Assembly: GCA_022844005.1 (NCBI GenBank)
Contig: JALHMN010000012.1
Span: 1 to 49,428 of the forward strand
DNA length: 49,428 nucleotides
From: a bacterium
Lineage (GTDB): Bacteria > Pseudomonadota > Alphaproteobacteria > Ferrovibrionales > Ferrovibrionaceae
Reading direction: 5' to 3'
The notes beneath the pieces were generated by a model that worked only from the letters and a program-made list of their open reading frames with translations, was not told the DNA's origin and ran no database searches. Of the stretch, positions 16,600-26,068 are shown piece after piece. The translations under genes and the position numbers were made by a program. Position 1 is the stretch's first letter. Each line of letters begins with the position of its first letter.

Positions 16600-17177
16600 T
16601 GAGCGTCTGCCGGGGCCATACGTGGCTTACGAGATCTCCCGCTCGCCTCGCTACGTGGCGTCGATCTTTGCTGACCGAGGTGGGCGTCCTGAAACAGACA
16701 CATGCGCACCGCGTTTCGATACTCCCCGTTGACGAAGAACTCGTGGATCAGTTCGCACTCGACCTGAAAACCGCAGCCTTCATAGGTGCGGATGGCCCGG
16801 TGGTTCTCCTTGTCTACGATGAGATAGACTTTGTAGAGATTGAGGACCCGGAAGGCGTAGTCGACCGCCATCGATGTCGCCGTCCGGGAGTAGCCGCGTC
16901 CCTGCCACTGAGGCGCGATGATGATCTGGAACTCGGCGCGGCGGTGGATGTAGTCGATCTCCACCAGTTCCACCAACCCGACCGGCTCGGCCTCGCTCTC
17001 GATGATGAAGCGCCGTTCGCCCTGGTCGGAGACATGCTTGTCGTAGAGGCGCGAGAGTTCGGCATAGGCCTCGTAAGGCTCCTCGAACCAATAACGCATC
17101 ACGATATCGTTGTTGTTCAACTGGTGAACGAAATGGAGGTCGGGCCGCTCCAGCGGCCGCAGCTTGATCTCGGCCAT
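16596..17177 (-). CDS. speG: Spermidine N1-acetyltransferase
   Basis: The first ~165 residues closely resemble E. coli Spe[29 protein letters not shown], a [21 protein letters not shown] core, the GRGYSRTA acetyl-CoA pyrophosphate loop, and the [19 protein letters not shown] tail. It acetylates spermidine/spermine with acetyl-CoA, limiting polyamine toxicity. At 193 residues it is slightly longer than usual, and the last ~25 residues (Arg/Ser/Pro-rich) are unlike other SpeG proteins and are probably disordered. It begins 19 nt after the carboxyltransferase stop on the same strand, so the two are likely co-transcribed. Convergent stop overlap with the AhpD-like gene. Confidence 0.9.
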   Translation of the reverse strand: MAEIKLRPLERPDLHFVHQLNNNDIVMRYWFEEPYEAYAELSRLYDKHVSDQGERRFIIESEAEPVGLVELVEIDYIHRRAEFQIIIAPQWQGRGYSRTATSMAVDYAFRVLNLYKVYLIVDKENHRAIRTYEGCGFQVECELIHEFFVNGEYRNAVRMCLFQDAHLGQQRSTPRSEASGRSRKPRMAPADAH

Positions 17178-17196
17178 CGAAACCTCCTTCCGGTTC

Positions 17197-18726
17197 TCAG
17201 AATGTGGTCGGCCAGGTGCTCATCCGGTGCTCGCCCACGCCTCGCGTAAGCCGGCGCTCATGCAGTTCGAGCATGCGGATCAACCAGTCCCGTGTCTCGC
17301 GCGGGTCGATCACGCTCTGTGCCATGAACGGCGCCGCCAGATCATAGGCGGTGGTGCCTCGAGCGAGTGTCGCCGCCAGTTCGCGATAGCGCTCGGGGTC
17401 ATCCTGTGGCCGGACGCGATAGACCACATTCACTCCGATCTCGGGATCGACGAAGCTGACATCGGCGGTGAACCATGCCGCCATCTCGTCGCAAATCCCC
17501 GCCCCCATGTTCAGATGGGCCTGACCATAGGACTTTCGCATGACGACCGACAGCTTTGGCACCGTCGTCATGTGCAGGGCCTGCATGTAGTTCATGATCT
17601 TTCCCGGCAGGCGAAGACGCTCGCCCACCACGCCCACGAGGAAACCTGGCGTGTCCGCCATCGAGATCAGCGGAATGTTGAAGCTGTCGCACAGGACGAT
17701 GAAGGAGATTACCTTGTCGCAGGCGTCCGGATCGAGCGCGCCGCCCTTGAACATCGGGTTGCTCGCGATGATGCCGACGCTGCGCCCGTCGATACGGGCC
17801 AGGCCGGTCGTCACTACGCGGGCGAAACGGTCCTTGATCGGAAAGTAGCTGTCCTTGTCGACGATCAGACGCAGGATCCGGCGGACGTCGTAGACTTTCG
17901 AGCGGCTGTCCGGCAACACGTCGAGGATGCGGCCGATCTCCTCGCCCGACCCGGGCGGGACGGCCGCTCTCGGTGGCGCCTCGTTGGCGTTGGAGGGCAG
18001 GTAGGACAGAAAGCTCTTAACCGCCGCCAATGCCTCTTCGTCGGTATCGACGGCCATGTCGACCTGGCCGGTGACGCCGGTCTGCACCTCCCATCCGCCC
18101 AGTTCCTCGGGATCGAGGTCCTCGGAGACCGCGACCGAGGTGACGTTGGGGCTGGACACGGCCATCACCGCGCCCTTCCGCATGACGATAAAGTCAGACA
18201 TCACGCTGTGCCAGGTACCGCCGCCATAGCACCATCCCAGAACGGCGGAGGCCCAGGGGGATCTGCGGGTGCGCTTCAGGTCGAAATACAGACCGGTCGA
18301 GTGGATACCGGCCGCGCCCATGATGTCGGGCATGCGCGCGCCGGAGCATTCGTTGAGCAGCACCAGCGGCACGCCGTTTCTTTCGGCATTGGCACGCGAG
18401 TGCTGGGCCTTCCAGCCGGCCACCTTGGCACTGGAGGCACCCATCGCACTGAAATCGGCGGCATGGATGACGATGGGGCGCCCATCGATCCTGCCGGTGC
18501 CGTCGACCACCCCGTCACCGGGCGTGCGGTCGCGGTCCTCCGGGCGTTCGGAAACGGCGTGCAGGCCCCACTCCGCGAAGCTGCCGGGATCGAGCAGGCG
18601 ATCGATCCGCTGGCGGGCGTTGAGGGTGCCGTTCGCTGCCCAATCATCGAGACGCTTCTTCGACCCCATGGCGCGCGCCACGGCGCGCCGCGCGGCAAGC
18701 TCGGCGATTTCCTTCTCGAACGGCAC
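17197..18726 (-). CDS. Acyl-CoA carboxylase carboxyltransferase subunit
   Basis: A 509-residue crotonase-fold carboxyltransferase. Features include [18 protein letters not shown] at the N-terminus, [11 protein letters not shown] in the N-terminal acyl-CoA lobe, [23 protein letters not shown] at the domain boundary, and [13 protein letters not shown] plus a YGQAHLNMG stretch in the biotin lobe. It moves carboxylate from carboxybiotin to an acyl-CoA. It departs from typical PccB around the oxyanion regions ([17 protein letters not shown]), so the substrate is uncertain. No biotin carboxylase/carrier gene is near. The GTG at 18726 has GGTGGAG eight nt upstream. It sits 62 nt after the DUF3035 gene, extending the ileS-lspA transcript. 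Confidence 0.85.
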   Translation of the reverse strand: MPFEKEIAELAARRAVARAMGSKKRLDDWAANGTLNARQRIDRLLDPGSFAEWGLHAVSERPEDRDRTPGDGVVDGTGRIDGRPIVIHAADFSAMGASSAKVAGWKAQHSRANAERNGVPLVLLNECSGARMPDIMGAAGIHSTGLYFDLKRTRRSPWASAVLGWCYGGGTWHSVMSDFIVMRKGAVMAVSSPNVTSVAVSEDLDPEELGGWEVQTGVTGQVDMAVDTDEEALAAVKSFLSYLPSNANEAPPRAAVPPGSGEEIGRILDVLPDSRSKVYDVRRILRLIVDKDSYFPIKDRFARVVTTGLARIDGRSVGIIASNPMFKGGALDPDACDKVISFIVLCDSFNIPLISMADTPGFLVGVVGERLRLPGKIMNYMQALHMTTVPKLSVVMRKSYGQAHLNMGAGICDEMAAWFTADVSFVDPEIGVNVVYRVRPQDDPERYRELAATLARGTTAYDLAAPFMAQSVIDPRETRDWLIRMLELHERRLTRGVGEHRMSTWPTTF

Positions 18727-18788
18727 GATGTCGTCTCCACCTGACCAGCAGCCGGAGGGTCGCAACCGGACGCCGCGCGGTCAACCGG

Positions 18789-19346
18789 TCAGAATATGCC
18801 TTCCAGAATGGCGCGCTTGCGGCGGACGACCGTGGGGGTGCCTTGGCCAGTGACCTGTTCGCCTTCGGCAACCCTCTCACGTATGCGCGTCTGCTCCTTC
18901 GACGGGTCGATCACGTCGCCGGGCGGGGCCTCCTTCTGCCAGAAGATCAGCCGATCGACGAAGCTCCGGTCCTTTTCCGCCAGTTGCGTGTATTCGGCGT
19001 TGATCACCTGGCGAATGTTGGGGTTTGCATTATCGGTCTTGGCCGCCTTGAGGAGGGCCGATTCGCCGATCGAACGCTCGCTGCGACCTTGCAACGGACG
19101 GCCAGTCAAAGCCACCTGCGCGGCGTCGCGGGGCCTCTGTTCCTGAGGCCGGGGAGCTCCCGGTTCGGGGGGGCGCATCTGGAAATCCGGCGGCACGGTG
19201 AGCGGCGCACGGGTCACCACCTCGAACTCGTTCGGGGACTGGCGGCTGACACCGAGGGTGTCGCGAACGGTGTCGCAGCCGGCCAAGGTGACCAGCGCAG
19301 CCAGGCCGGCGGCAGCCGAGACGAAGCGATTGTGCATGGGCCTCAT
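18789..19346 (-). CDS. DUF3035 lipoprotein (possible BamF-type)
   Basis: A 185-residue lipoprotein: a short basic start, a hydrophobic stretch and a lipobox (LAGC) near residue 24, followed by VSRQSPNEFEVVTRAPLTVPPDFQMRPP, the hallmark of DUF3035. The rest is charged and probably extended or helical. From memory the family has been linked to the alphaproteobacterial outer-membrane assembly lipoprotein BamF; I treat that as likely but unproven. The ATG at 19346 overlaps the lspA stop (ATGA); a second ATG at 19337 also fits. It lies directly after the signal peptidase that matures lipoproteins. The metalloprotease genes that often follow in related genomes are absent here. Confidence 0.85.
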   Translation of the reverse strand: MRPMHNRFVSAAAGLAALVTLAGCDTVRDTLGVSRQSPNEFEVVTRAPLTVPPDFQMRPPEPGAPRPQEQRPRDAAQVALTGRPLQGRSERSIGESALLKAAKTDNANPNIRQVINAEYTQLAEKDRSFVDRLIFWQKEAPPGDVIDPSKEQTRIRERVAEGEQVTGQGTPTVVRRKRAILEGIF

Positions 19347-19819
19347 TCTAAGCCTTGCGACTTCGGCGACAATATGGCGATCACCACCAGCGCGACTGCA
19401 CCGCAGCTGATGCCCATATCCGCCACATTGAAGGCCGGCCAATGCCAGCCGGCGACGTGAAAATCGAAGAAATCAGCGACCGCGCCATAAACGATACGGT
19501 CGATGGCATTCCCGACCGCACCGCCGATGACGAGTCCGATGGCGATCGGCTCCCAGCGATGCGACACCCGTCGCAACCAGAAAACCAGCGCCACGGCGAC
19601 TGCAAGAGCGAGGCCGGCGAGCAGCCAGCGCTGGTTGTTCCCCAGCCATTCCGAGCCCAGAATCCCGAAACTGACGCCCCGGTTCCAGACCTGGACCAGA
19701 TTGAAGAAGGGGGTGAGGACAATGCCCTCGGGATAGACGGCCATCAGGTCGATCAGGAAATACTTGCTCACCTGGTCGACCAGCAGCACGAGAGCGGCGA
19801 TGACCAAGCCTTGACGCAT
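19343..19819 (-). CDS. lspA: Lipoprotein signal peptidase (signal peptidase II)
   Basis: A 158-residue inner-membrane aspartyl peptidase with four hydrophobic segments and both catalytic aspartates: Asp107 in GNAIDR and Asp134 in FNVADMGI; the DQVSKY motif near the N-terminus is also intact. It cleaves prolipoprotein signal peptides after diacylglyceryl modification. Its ATG overlaps the ileS stop by one base (TGATG), and its own stop overlaps the following lipoprotein gene. ileS-lspA is a widespread proteobacterial pairing; ribF, which often precedes ileS, is not here. Confidence 0.95.
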   Translation of the reverse strand: MRQGLVIAALVLLVDQVSKYFLIDLMAVYPEGIVLTPFFNLVQVWNRGVSFGILGSEWLGNNQRWLLAGLALAVAVALVFWLRRVSHRWEPIAIGLVIGGAVGNAIDRIVYGAVADFFDFHVAGWHWPAFNVADMGISCGAVALVVIAILSPKSQGLE

Positions 19820-22665
19820 CAGGCAGCCGCAACCACGGCGTCACAACGCTTGCAGAGGTCCGGCGCCTTGGTTGAAGTGCCGACCTCGGGCAGGACCTGC
19901 CAGCAACGCTGGCACTTCTCACCCTGTGCCCCGCGGCTCACCACCGCCACGCCGGCCACGTCATCCAACCGGAAGGCGCTCTCGGGCGGCTCGCCCGTCA
20001 GCAGATCGATCGACGACGTGATGCAGACCTCGGCGAAGTCGATCCCGTCCAATGCCGCCAGGCGTTCGGGCGCCAGATAGACCTGCGGGTGCGCCTGCAG
20101 CGATGAGCCAATACGCTTCTCGCGGCGCTCGATCTCCAGCGCACCGGTAACAACGCGACGGATATCGCGGATCGCCTCCCACTTCTCGGCCAGCGCGGGA
20201 GCCAGCCAGCCCTCCGGCTGCGCCGGGAACAGGCGCTGGTGGACGCTGCCCTTCTCGTCGGGGAAGCGGGCAAGCCACGCCTCCTCCGTCGTGAAGCAGA
20301 GAAACGGTGCCAGCCAGGCGGTCAGGCGCGAGAACAACTCGTCCACCACCGTCCGCGCGGCGCGGCGACGGGTCGAGGTCGGCGCGTCGCAGTAGAGCGA
20401 GTCCTTTCGGATATCGAAGTAGAAGCTCGACAGGTCGACGGCGCAGAAGGTGTGCAGCGCCACGTACATCCGATGGAAGTCGTAAGCCTCGCAGGAAGCG
20501 CGGACCACCTGGTCGAGTTCGGCCAGCCGGTGCAGCACCCAGTGCTCCAGTTCCGGCATCTCGGCCGCCGGCAGGCGCTCGCCCTCCTGGAAGCCGGCGA
20601 GATTGCCGAGCAGCCAGCGCATGGTGTTGCGCAGGCGCCGATAGGCGTCGACCTGGGCCTGGATGATCTTGTCGCCGACGCCGAGATCGGCGGAATAGTC
20701 GGACGAGACCACCCACAGGCGGAGGATGTCGGCCCCGAACTTGCTGACCACCGTCTGCGGCTCGACCACGTTGCCGAGCGACTTCGACATCTTCCGGCCC
20801 TTCTCGTCGAGCGTGAAACCATGCGTCAGCACGGCATCATAGGGTGCCCGCCCGCGGGTGCCGCAGGCCTCGAGAAGCGAGGAATGGAACCAGCCGCGAT
20901 GCTGGTCGGAGCCTTCGAGGTAGAGCGAGGCCGGCCATTTCAGGTCGGGGCGCTGCTCCAGCACGAAGGCGTGGGTCGAGCCGGAATCGAACCAGACATC
21001 CAGGATGTCGGTCACCATCTTCCAGTCGGCCGGGTTGTACTTGTTGCCGAGGAAGCGGTCGGCGCCGGAGGTGAACCAGGCATCCGCCCCGCCTTCCAGA
21101 CAGGCGGCGACGATTCTCTCGTTCACTTCTTCGTCGCGCAGGATCTCGCCCGTCTCCTTGTGCTCGAAGACGGTGATCGGCACGCCCCAGGCGCGCTGGC
21201 GGCTGATCACCCAGTCGGGGCGCTGCTCGATCATCGCATAGAGCCGGTTGCGGCCCTGCGGCGGGTAGAAGGCGGTGGCGTCGATCGCGGCCAGCGCCTT
21301 CTTCCGCAGGCCGTTAGTGGTCATCGAGATGAACCACTGCGGCGTATTGCGGAAGAGCAGCGGCGCCTTGGAGCGCCAGGAATGCGGATACTGGTGCCGC
21401 AGCCGCCCGCGACCGAGCAGGCCGCCGGCGGCGGTCAGCACCTCGATCACCCGGCGGTTGGCGTCGCTTTCCTTGCCCTCGTCGTCGAAGACGCGGGCCG
21501 GCTTCTCGCCGCCGAAGACCGGCACATGGGCGAAATAGCGGCCGTCCTCGTCGACGGTGTGCGGGACCTCGACGCCGTTGGCGACACCGAGGTTGTAATC
21601 GTCGGCGCCATGACCGGGGGCGATATGCACGAAGCCGGTGCCGGCATCGAGCGTCACGAAGTCGCCCTCCAGCACGCGGACGTCGAACTCGTAGCCCTGG
21701 CCGCGCAGCGGGTGGGCGCAGACGCTGCCGAGGAGATCCTTGCCGGTGACGGTTGCGAGGGTAGTGAAGCCCTCGATGCCGCAGGCCTTGGCCACGCCAT
21801 CGGCCAGGGCGGCGGCGACGATGACCTCGTCGCCGACCCGGGCCAGCGACTTCTCGCCCACCGCCTCGATCCGCAGGCGGACGTAGTCGGCGGCCGCCGA
21901 CAGAGCGATGGCCCGGTTGCCGGGCATGGTCCAGGGCGTGGTCGTCCAGATGACGATCGAAGCGCCCTTGGCCGCGTCGCAGGCAGGGGTGACGACCGGG
22001 AATTTCACGAACACCGTCTGCGAGGTGTGCTCGTGATACTCGACCTCGGCTTCGGCCAGCGCCGTGCGCTCGACTACCGACCACATGACCGGCTTGGACC
22101 CCTTGAACAGGCCGCCGTTCATCACGAACTTCTGGCATTCGCGCACGATCTGCGCCTCGGCCGCGAAGCTCATGGTGGTGTAGGGGTTCTTCCAGTCGCC
22201 GATCACGCCCAGGCGCTGGAACTCGCCCTTCTGCACGCCGATCCAATGCTCTGCGAAGTCGCGGCATTCCTTGCGGAACTCGTCGATCGGGACGTCGTCC
22301 TTGTTCTTCCCCGCCGCCCGGTACTTCTCCTCGATCTTCCACTCGATCGGCAGGCCATGGCAGTCCCAGCCGGGGACGTAGTTCGCGTCGAAGCCCATCA
22401 TCTGCCGCGAACGATTGATGACGTCCTTCAGGATCTTGTTCAGCGCGTGGCCGATATGGAGGTTGCCGTTGGCATAGGGCGGGCCGTCATGCAGCACATA
22501 GAGCTCGCGGCCCTTCGAATCCTCGCGCAGGCGGCGATAGAGGTCGATCTTCTCCCAGCGTTCAAGGATCTCCATTTCCTTGACGGGCAGGCCCGCCTTC
22601 ATGGGGAAATCGGTGGTCGGCAGGAAGACGGTGTCGCGATAGTCGGTCGGCTTGTCGGTGCTCAT
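19819..22665 (-). CDS. ileS: Isoleucyl-tRNA synthetase
   Basis: The 948-residue class I synthetase has HIGH at residues 70-73, KMSKS at 625-629, the CP1 editing domain between about 190 and 400 (TTTPWTMPGN and GHGADDYNLG motifs), the anticodon-binding domain, and a C-terminal zinc finger with Cys918, Cys921, Cys938 and Cys941. It charges tRNA-Ile with isoleucine and edits misactivated valine. Length is normal for the bacterial Cys4 type. It heads the run ileS-lspA-DUF3035-carboxyltransferase-speG. A CGGGAG about 14 nt before the ATG at 22665 may serve as a distant SD. Confidence 0.97.
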   Translation of the reverse strand: MSTDKPTDYRDTVFLPTTDFPMKAGLPVKEMEILERWEKIDLYRRLREDSKGRELYVLHDGPPYANGNLHIGHALNKILKDVINRSRQMMGFDANYVPGWDCHGLPIEWKIEEKYRAAGKNKDDVPIDEFRKECRDFAEHWIGVQKGEFQRLGVIGDWKNPYTTMSFAAEAQIVRECQKFVMNGGLFKGSKPVMWSVVERTALAEAEVEYHEHTSQTVFVKFPVVTPACDAAKGASIVIWTTTPWTMPGNRAIALSAAADYVRLRIEAVGEKSLARVGDEVIVAAALADGVAKACGIEGFTTLATVTGKDLLGSVCAHPLRGQGYEFDVRVLEGDFVTLDAGTGFVHIAPGHGADDYNLGVANGVEVPHTVDEDGRYFAHVPVFGGEKPARVFDDEGKESDANRRVIEVLTAAGGLLGRGRLRHQYPHSWRSKAPLLFRNTPQWFISMTTNGLRKKALAAIDATAFYPPQGRNRLYAMIEQRPDWVISRQRAWGVPITVFEHKETGEILRDEEVNERIVAACLEGGADAWFTSGADRFLGNKYNPADWKMVTDILDVWFDSGSTHAFVLEQRPDLKWPASLYLEGSDQHRGWFHSSLLEACGTRGRAPYDAVLTHGFTLDEKGRKMSKSLGNVVEPQTVVSKFGADILRLWVVSSDYSADLGVGDKIIQAQVDAYRRLRNTMRWLLGNLAGFQEGERLPAAEMPELEHWVLHRLAELDQVVRASCEAYDFHRMYVALHTFCAVDLSSFYFDIRKDSLYCDAPTSTRRRAARTVVDELFSRLTAWLAPFLCFTTEEAWLARFPDEKGSVHQRLFPAQPEGWLAPALAEKWEAIRDIRRVVTGALEIERREKRIGSSLQAHPQVYLAPERLAALDGIDFAEVCITSSIDLLTGEPPESAFRLDDVAGVAVVSRGAQGEKCQRCWQVLPEVGTSTKAPDLCKRCDAVVAAA

Positions 22666-22711
22666 GATGACGGGCAGCTCCCGCAGCAGGGAGAAAAGGG
22701 AAATCGAGGCG

Positions 22712-22761
22712 CGCGAATGCTCCCGGCCCTGCTCAGGCGAGGGCCGGGATGGTAATTCGCG
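22712..22761 (-). terminator. Strong hairpin between the enoyl-CoA hydratase and ileS
   Basis: A perfect 10-bp stem (TCCCGGCCCT 22721-22730 with AGGGCCGGGA 22740-22749, 9-nt loop) is extended by a further 7 bp (CGCGAAT 22712-22718 with ATTCGCG 22755-22761) across a small internal loop. On the minus strand it lies after the enoyl-CoA hydratase stop and is followed by a pyrimidine-rich stretch with TTT and TTTT runs, fitting a terminator of that gene. It also lies in the ileS leader region. Confidence 0.5.
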
Positions 22762-22831
22762 TGCTGCGGCGATGGAAAGCGCCCATGGCGGGGCCTTTTA
22801 GCGGTGAAGGCCTCCGCTGTCGAGTTCCCGC

Positions 22832-23701
22832 CTATTCGAAGTTCCGCTCTTTCCAGAACGGGAAGAAGGGCGGCAGTTCCTTGGAGACGCTCATCTTGAA
22901 GTTCGGCGGCCGCTTTTCCAGGAAGGAGGTCACCCCTTCCCGGGCGTCCGCCATCTTGCCGAGCTGGGCGATGCCGCGGCTGTCGATCTTGTGGGCCTCC
23001 ATCGGGTGGTCCGCGCCCAACATCCGCCACAGCATGTGACGGGAGACCGCGCAGGAGACGGCCGAGGTGTTCTCGACGATTTCGCGGGCGATCTCGTAGG
23101 CACGGGGGAGCAGCTTCTCCGGGGGCAAAACCTCGCGGACGAGGCCGGCTTCCAGCGCCTCGGAGGCGGGGAATACTCGGCCGGTCATCACCCATTCGAG
23201 TGCCCGATTGATGCCGACCACCCGAGGCAGGAACCAGCTCGACGCCGCTTCCGGCACAAGACCGCGGCGGGCGAAAACGAACCCGAAACGAGCCGTCTCG
23301 CTCGCAATCCGAATGTCCATCGGCAGCTGCATCGTTGCGCCCACACCCACGGCGGGACCGTTGATGGCGCCGATGACCGGCTTCAGGCTCTCGAAAATGC
23401 GGAGAGACACCGTCCCACCACCATCGCGCCAGTGCTGGCCCGACTGCTTGATGCCACCGGGATCGCGCTTCTCGACATCGAATGTCTCGCCGCCGCGCGA
23501 CAGGTCGGCACCGGCGCAGAATCCCCGCCCCGCTCCGGTGATGACCACCACGCGCACATCATCGTCGGCATCCGACTTGTCGAAGGCGGCGATGACCTCG
23601 TTGCGCATCGTCTCGGTGAAGGCGTTCAGCTTTTCCGGCCGGTTCAGAGTCAGCGTCGCGACGCGATTCTCGACCGCATAGGTGATTTCCTTGAACGACA
23701 A
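22832..23701 (-). CDS. Enoyl-CoA hydratase/isomerase family protein
   Basis: A 289-residue crotonase-fold protein: VATLTLNRPEKLNAF, the GAGRGFCAGADLSRGG oxyanion-hole stretch, KPVIGAINGPAVGVGATMQLPMDIRIAS and FARRGLVPEAASSWFLPRVVG, with the acidic residue in GLVPEAASS at the usual catalytic Glu position. It hydrates or isomerises an enoyl-CoA. The C-terminal ~30 residues (KMSVSKELPPFFPFW) match a subgroup of uncharacterised hydratases in proteobacteria. The start is a TTG at 23701, strongly supported by AGGAGGG seven nt upstream; no ATG fits. It stands alone between the cyclase gene and ileS. Substrate unknown. Confidence 0.88.
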   Translation of the reverse strand: MSFKEITYAVENRVATLTLNRPEKLNAFTETMRNEVIAAFDKSDADDDVRVVVITGAGRGFCAGADLSRGGETFDVEKRDPGGIKQSGQHWRDGGGTVSLRIFESLKPVIGAINGPAVGVGATMQLPMDIRIASETARFGFVFARRGLVPEAASSWFLPRVVGINRALEWVMTGRVFPASEALEAGLVREVLPPEKLLPRAYEIAREIVENTSAVSCAVSRHMLWRMLGADHPMEAHKIDSRGIAQLGKMADAREGVTSFLEKRPPNFKMSVSKELPPFFPFWKERNFE

Positions 23702-23841
23702 GGGCTTTCCCTCCTGGCTTTCTTTGTGCTCGACCGACCATGCCGTGCCCGGCGGTCGGCAGGCAAGCGCGGCCTTCGGTCCAGAAGAGAGGTCTGCTCC
23801 AACCCGACCAGGCGCCATCAGCGCTCGAGCGACGTTTCAGG

Positions 23842-25944
23842 TCACTTATCGGTAAGCACGATATCGGTCCACTGATCGCTCGCCGTTGAATCCGAGGCTC
23901 GCCGTCGGGGGGTGTTGATTAGCGCCCTAAGCCGATCGAGATGCATCGCGAGCAGGCCGTCATTGCGCGCATCCTCGCGCTCCATGAGAGCCTGGATCGC
24001 TTCGAAGCCGGCAACCGTGTCATCCTGAAGGCTCGCATGGATGGTCAGGTAGTCTGCGAGATAGGCGTGCCGTGGATCGTCCGCGGCAAGGGGTTCAAAC
24101 ACGCTCAGGCCCTCGCTCCGCCCCTTCACCTTGAGGCTTCCGATAGGACGGAACACCGTGCCGGTGACCCGGCTGGCCGTCGAACCGGCGACGCAGATCC
24201 GCGTGCCCAGGTACTTGTTCGCGCCCTCGAGACGAGCCGCAGTGTTCACCATATCGCCGATGGCGGTGTAGGAAAAGTGTGATTCCCCGCCGAAATTGCC
24301 GATGATGACGCTGCCCGTATTTACCCCTATCCGCGTGATCCCGAAATCGAGGCTGCGCTCGCTCCGCTGGCGCTCGGCGAAGCTCGAGGCGAAGCGATCG
24401 AGCGCCAAGGCGCAGGCAACGGCTTCCGACGGATGCTTCCCGGTATCGTCGAATGCGCCGAAGATCGCGACCACGGCATCGCCGATGAACTTGTCGATGG
24501 TGCCGCGATGGTCGTGGACGATCTTGGTGGCCCCATCGAGGTACTCGTTCAGAACAGCGACCAGCACCGCCGGCTCGGTTGTTTCGGATAGCGTGGTGAA
24601 ACCCGCGATATCGGTGAAGATGTAGGTCACTTCCCGCCGCTCGCCGCCCAGGGCAAGCCGCCAAGGCTCGTTCTCCAGCTGTTTGACGACATCCTCGGCG
24701 ACATAGCGGGCCATGGCACTGCGTATGAAGGTTCGCTCCTCCATATAGCGCCGCTGCTGATAGAAGCTGATGCCGGTAACCGCGGTGGCGAAGCCGAGCG
24801 ATGGTCCGATGATGGGCAGCATGTATCCGGTTGCCGGATAGGCGAAGAACAACAGGCCGCCCATGGCCAGCAGCGCCGCCAAGCTGAGAAGAAGCTTGAG
24901 CGCGACACGGAAATCCCTCGACGCGATGACCACGCCAATGAGGACCGTGATCGAGACGATCAGGATATCGCTGACGGCACCGGAGACCTTGAGTACACGT
25001 CCATCGAGGAGCTGCGCCACCGCATGCGCATGTATCACGACTCCCGGGATCGTGCCTTCCTGCACGCCCAACGAGGCGACGAAGGGCGTACGGAAACGGT
25101 CGATGCCGGGCAGGTCCACGCCGATGAAGACGATCCTGTCCTTGAAAAAGGCATCGGGCAGGATCGGCGCTAGATGGGCCTGGAACGAGGCGATCGCCGG
25201 TTCGTCGAATTTCGGACCGATCGCATAGTCGAATGGGAGTGCCGACCGGTCTGGCAGTGTCTTGCCCAGGACCTTGGCTGTGACCCCAGAGATGGTCAGG
25301 AGAGGCTCCCTGTTCTCGGGGACCTTCAGGATCAGGTCGCGCACCGTGCCGTCGTTCCCATCGCGCGACAGGTTGGCATAAGCGCGATGCACGCCGGACA
25401 GATACTCGCGCATGTATTCGGCTTGTTCGGTCGTAACCTGGATCTCGCCGTGGCTCTTCTTCTCATGAATGCCCGGCTGGTCGATCTCCGCCTCGCTCGA
25501 ATCGCCGTAGGCGACGATCACGGGCTTCGGAAAGCTGTTGAGCGCGCGGCGCAGGCGCTCGTCCTTCTCGGGTTCGGTCGCGCGATCGAACAGGAGATCG
25601 ATCACGACCGCCCGCACCTCGGCCTTCGCCAGCCGCTCGAGCACATCGGCCAGGAAGCCGCGATCCACCGGCGAGCGGTAGGGCAGCATGCCCAGCGTTT
25701 CCTCCGTAATCGCGAGCACGAGCATGTCGCTGCGCACCGGGGCCGTGGGGGCGAAGAAGGCAACGCGCAGGTCGCGGACAAAGTTCTCCGTCCAGCCCAG
25801 CATCCCGATCGCCCGGGGAAGAAGCGCCCCGGCGAGCACAGCGGTCAACGCAATGATGGCAACCGATATCGTCCCGCGCGGCAGCCGGAAGCCGCCGGCT
25901 GTCTCGGTGTTTCTCGCATCCGATCGGGTCTGGACGACGTTCAT
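23842..25944 (-). CDS. CHASE2-domain class III adenylate cyclase
   Basis: A 700-residue membrane receptor cyclase. Order: TM helix at about 25-43; extracytoplasmic CHASE2 sensor at about 50-315 (RAVVIDLLFDRAT, VFIGVDLPG); two or three further TM helices at about 323-395; then a cytoplasmic catalytic domain at about 435-615. Metal aspartates Asp445 (FTDIAGFT) and Asp489 (FIGDAV), adenine-selecting Lys485 with Thr560, and the transition-state Asn567/Arg571 are all present, so it should make cAMP. GGGGGA precedes the ATG at 25944. It is divergent from a tiny secreted-protein gene. The CHASE2 ligand is unknown. Confidence 0.93.
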   Translation of the reverse strand: MNVVQTRSDARNTETAGGFRLPRGTISVAIIALTAVLAGALLPRAIGMLGWTENFVRDLRVAFFAPTAPVRSDMLVLAITEETLGMLPYRSPVDRGFLADVLERLAKAEVRAVVIDLLFDRATEPEKDERLRRALNSFPKPVIVAYGDSSEAEIDQPGIHEKKSHGEIQVTTEQAEYMREYLSGVHRAYANLSRDGNDGTVRDLILKVPENREPLLTISGVTAKVLGKTLPDRSALPFDYAIGPKFDEPAIASFQAHLAPILPDAFFKDRIVFIGVDLPGIDRFRTPFVASLGVQEGTIPGVVIHAHAVAQLLDGRVLKVSGAVSDILIVSITVLIGVVIASRDFRVALKLLLSLAALLAMGGLLFFAYPATGYMLPIIGPSLGFATAVTGISFYQQRRYMEERTFIRSAMARYVAEDVVKQLENEPWRLALGGERREVTYIFTDIAGFTTLSETTEPAVLVAVLNEYLDGATKIVHDHRGTIDKFIGDAVVAIFGAFDDTGKHPSEAVACALALDRFASSFAERQRSERSLDFGITRIGVNTGSVIIGNFGGESHFSYTAIGDMVNTAARLEGANKYLGTRICVAGSTASRVTGTVFRPIGSLKVKGRSEGLSVFEPLAADDPRHAYLADYLTIHASLQDDTVAGFEAIQALMEREDARNDGLLAMHLDRLRALINTPRRRASDSTASDQWTDIVLTDK

Positions 25945-26068
25945 GACTTCCCCCGCAACCGAGCCTAGCAGAAGGCCTGGGTCGTGACCGCGATCACTTG
26001 CCCTCGGTCATCAGAAATTAGACAGTCGAATGATAAGAAATGGTTGTGTACTTCCCCCGGAGGGGACC

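Noticed and set aside
17197-18726. Propionyl-CoA carboxylase beta (pccB) of the ethylmalonyl-CoA pathway
   Set aside because: Key stretches differ from PccB and no biotin subunit is near; only a general carboxyltransferase call is supported.
22666-22831. T-box riboswitch upstream of ileS
   Set aside because: No T-box consensus or specifier loop is visible, and T-boxes are essentially absent from this group; the hairpin fits a terminator.
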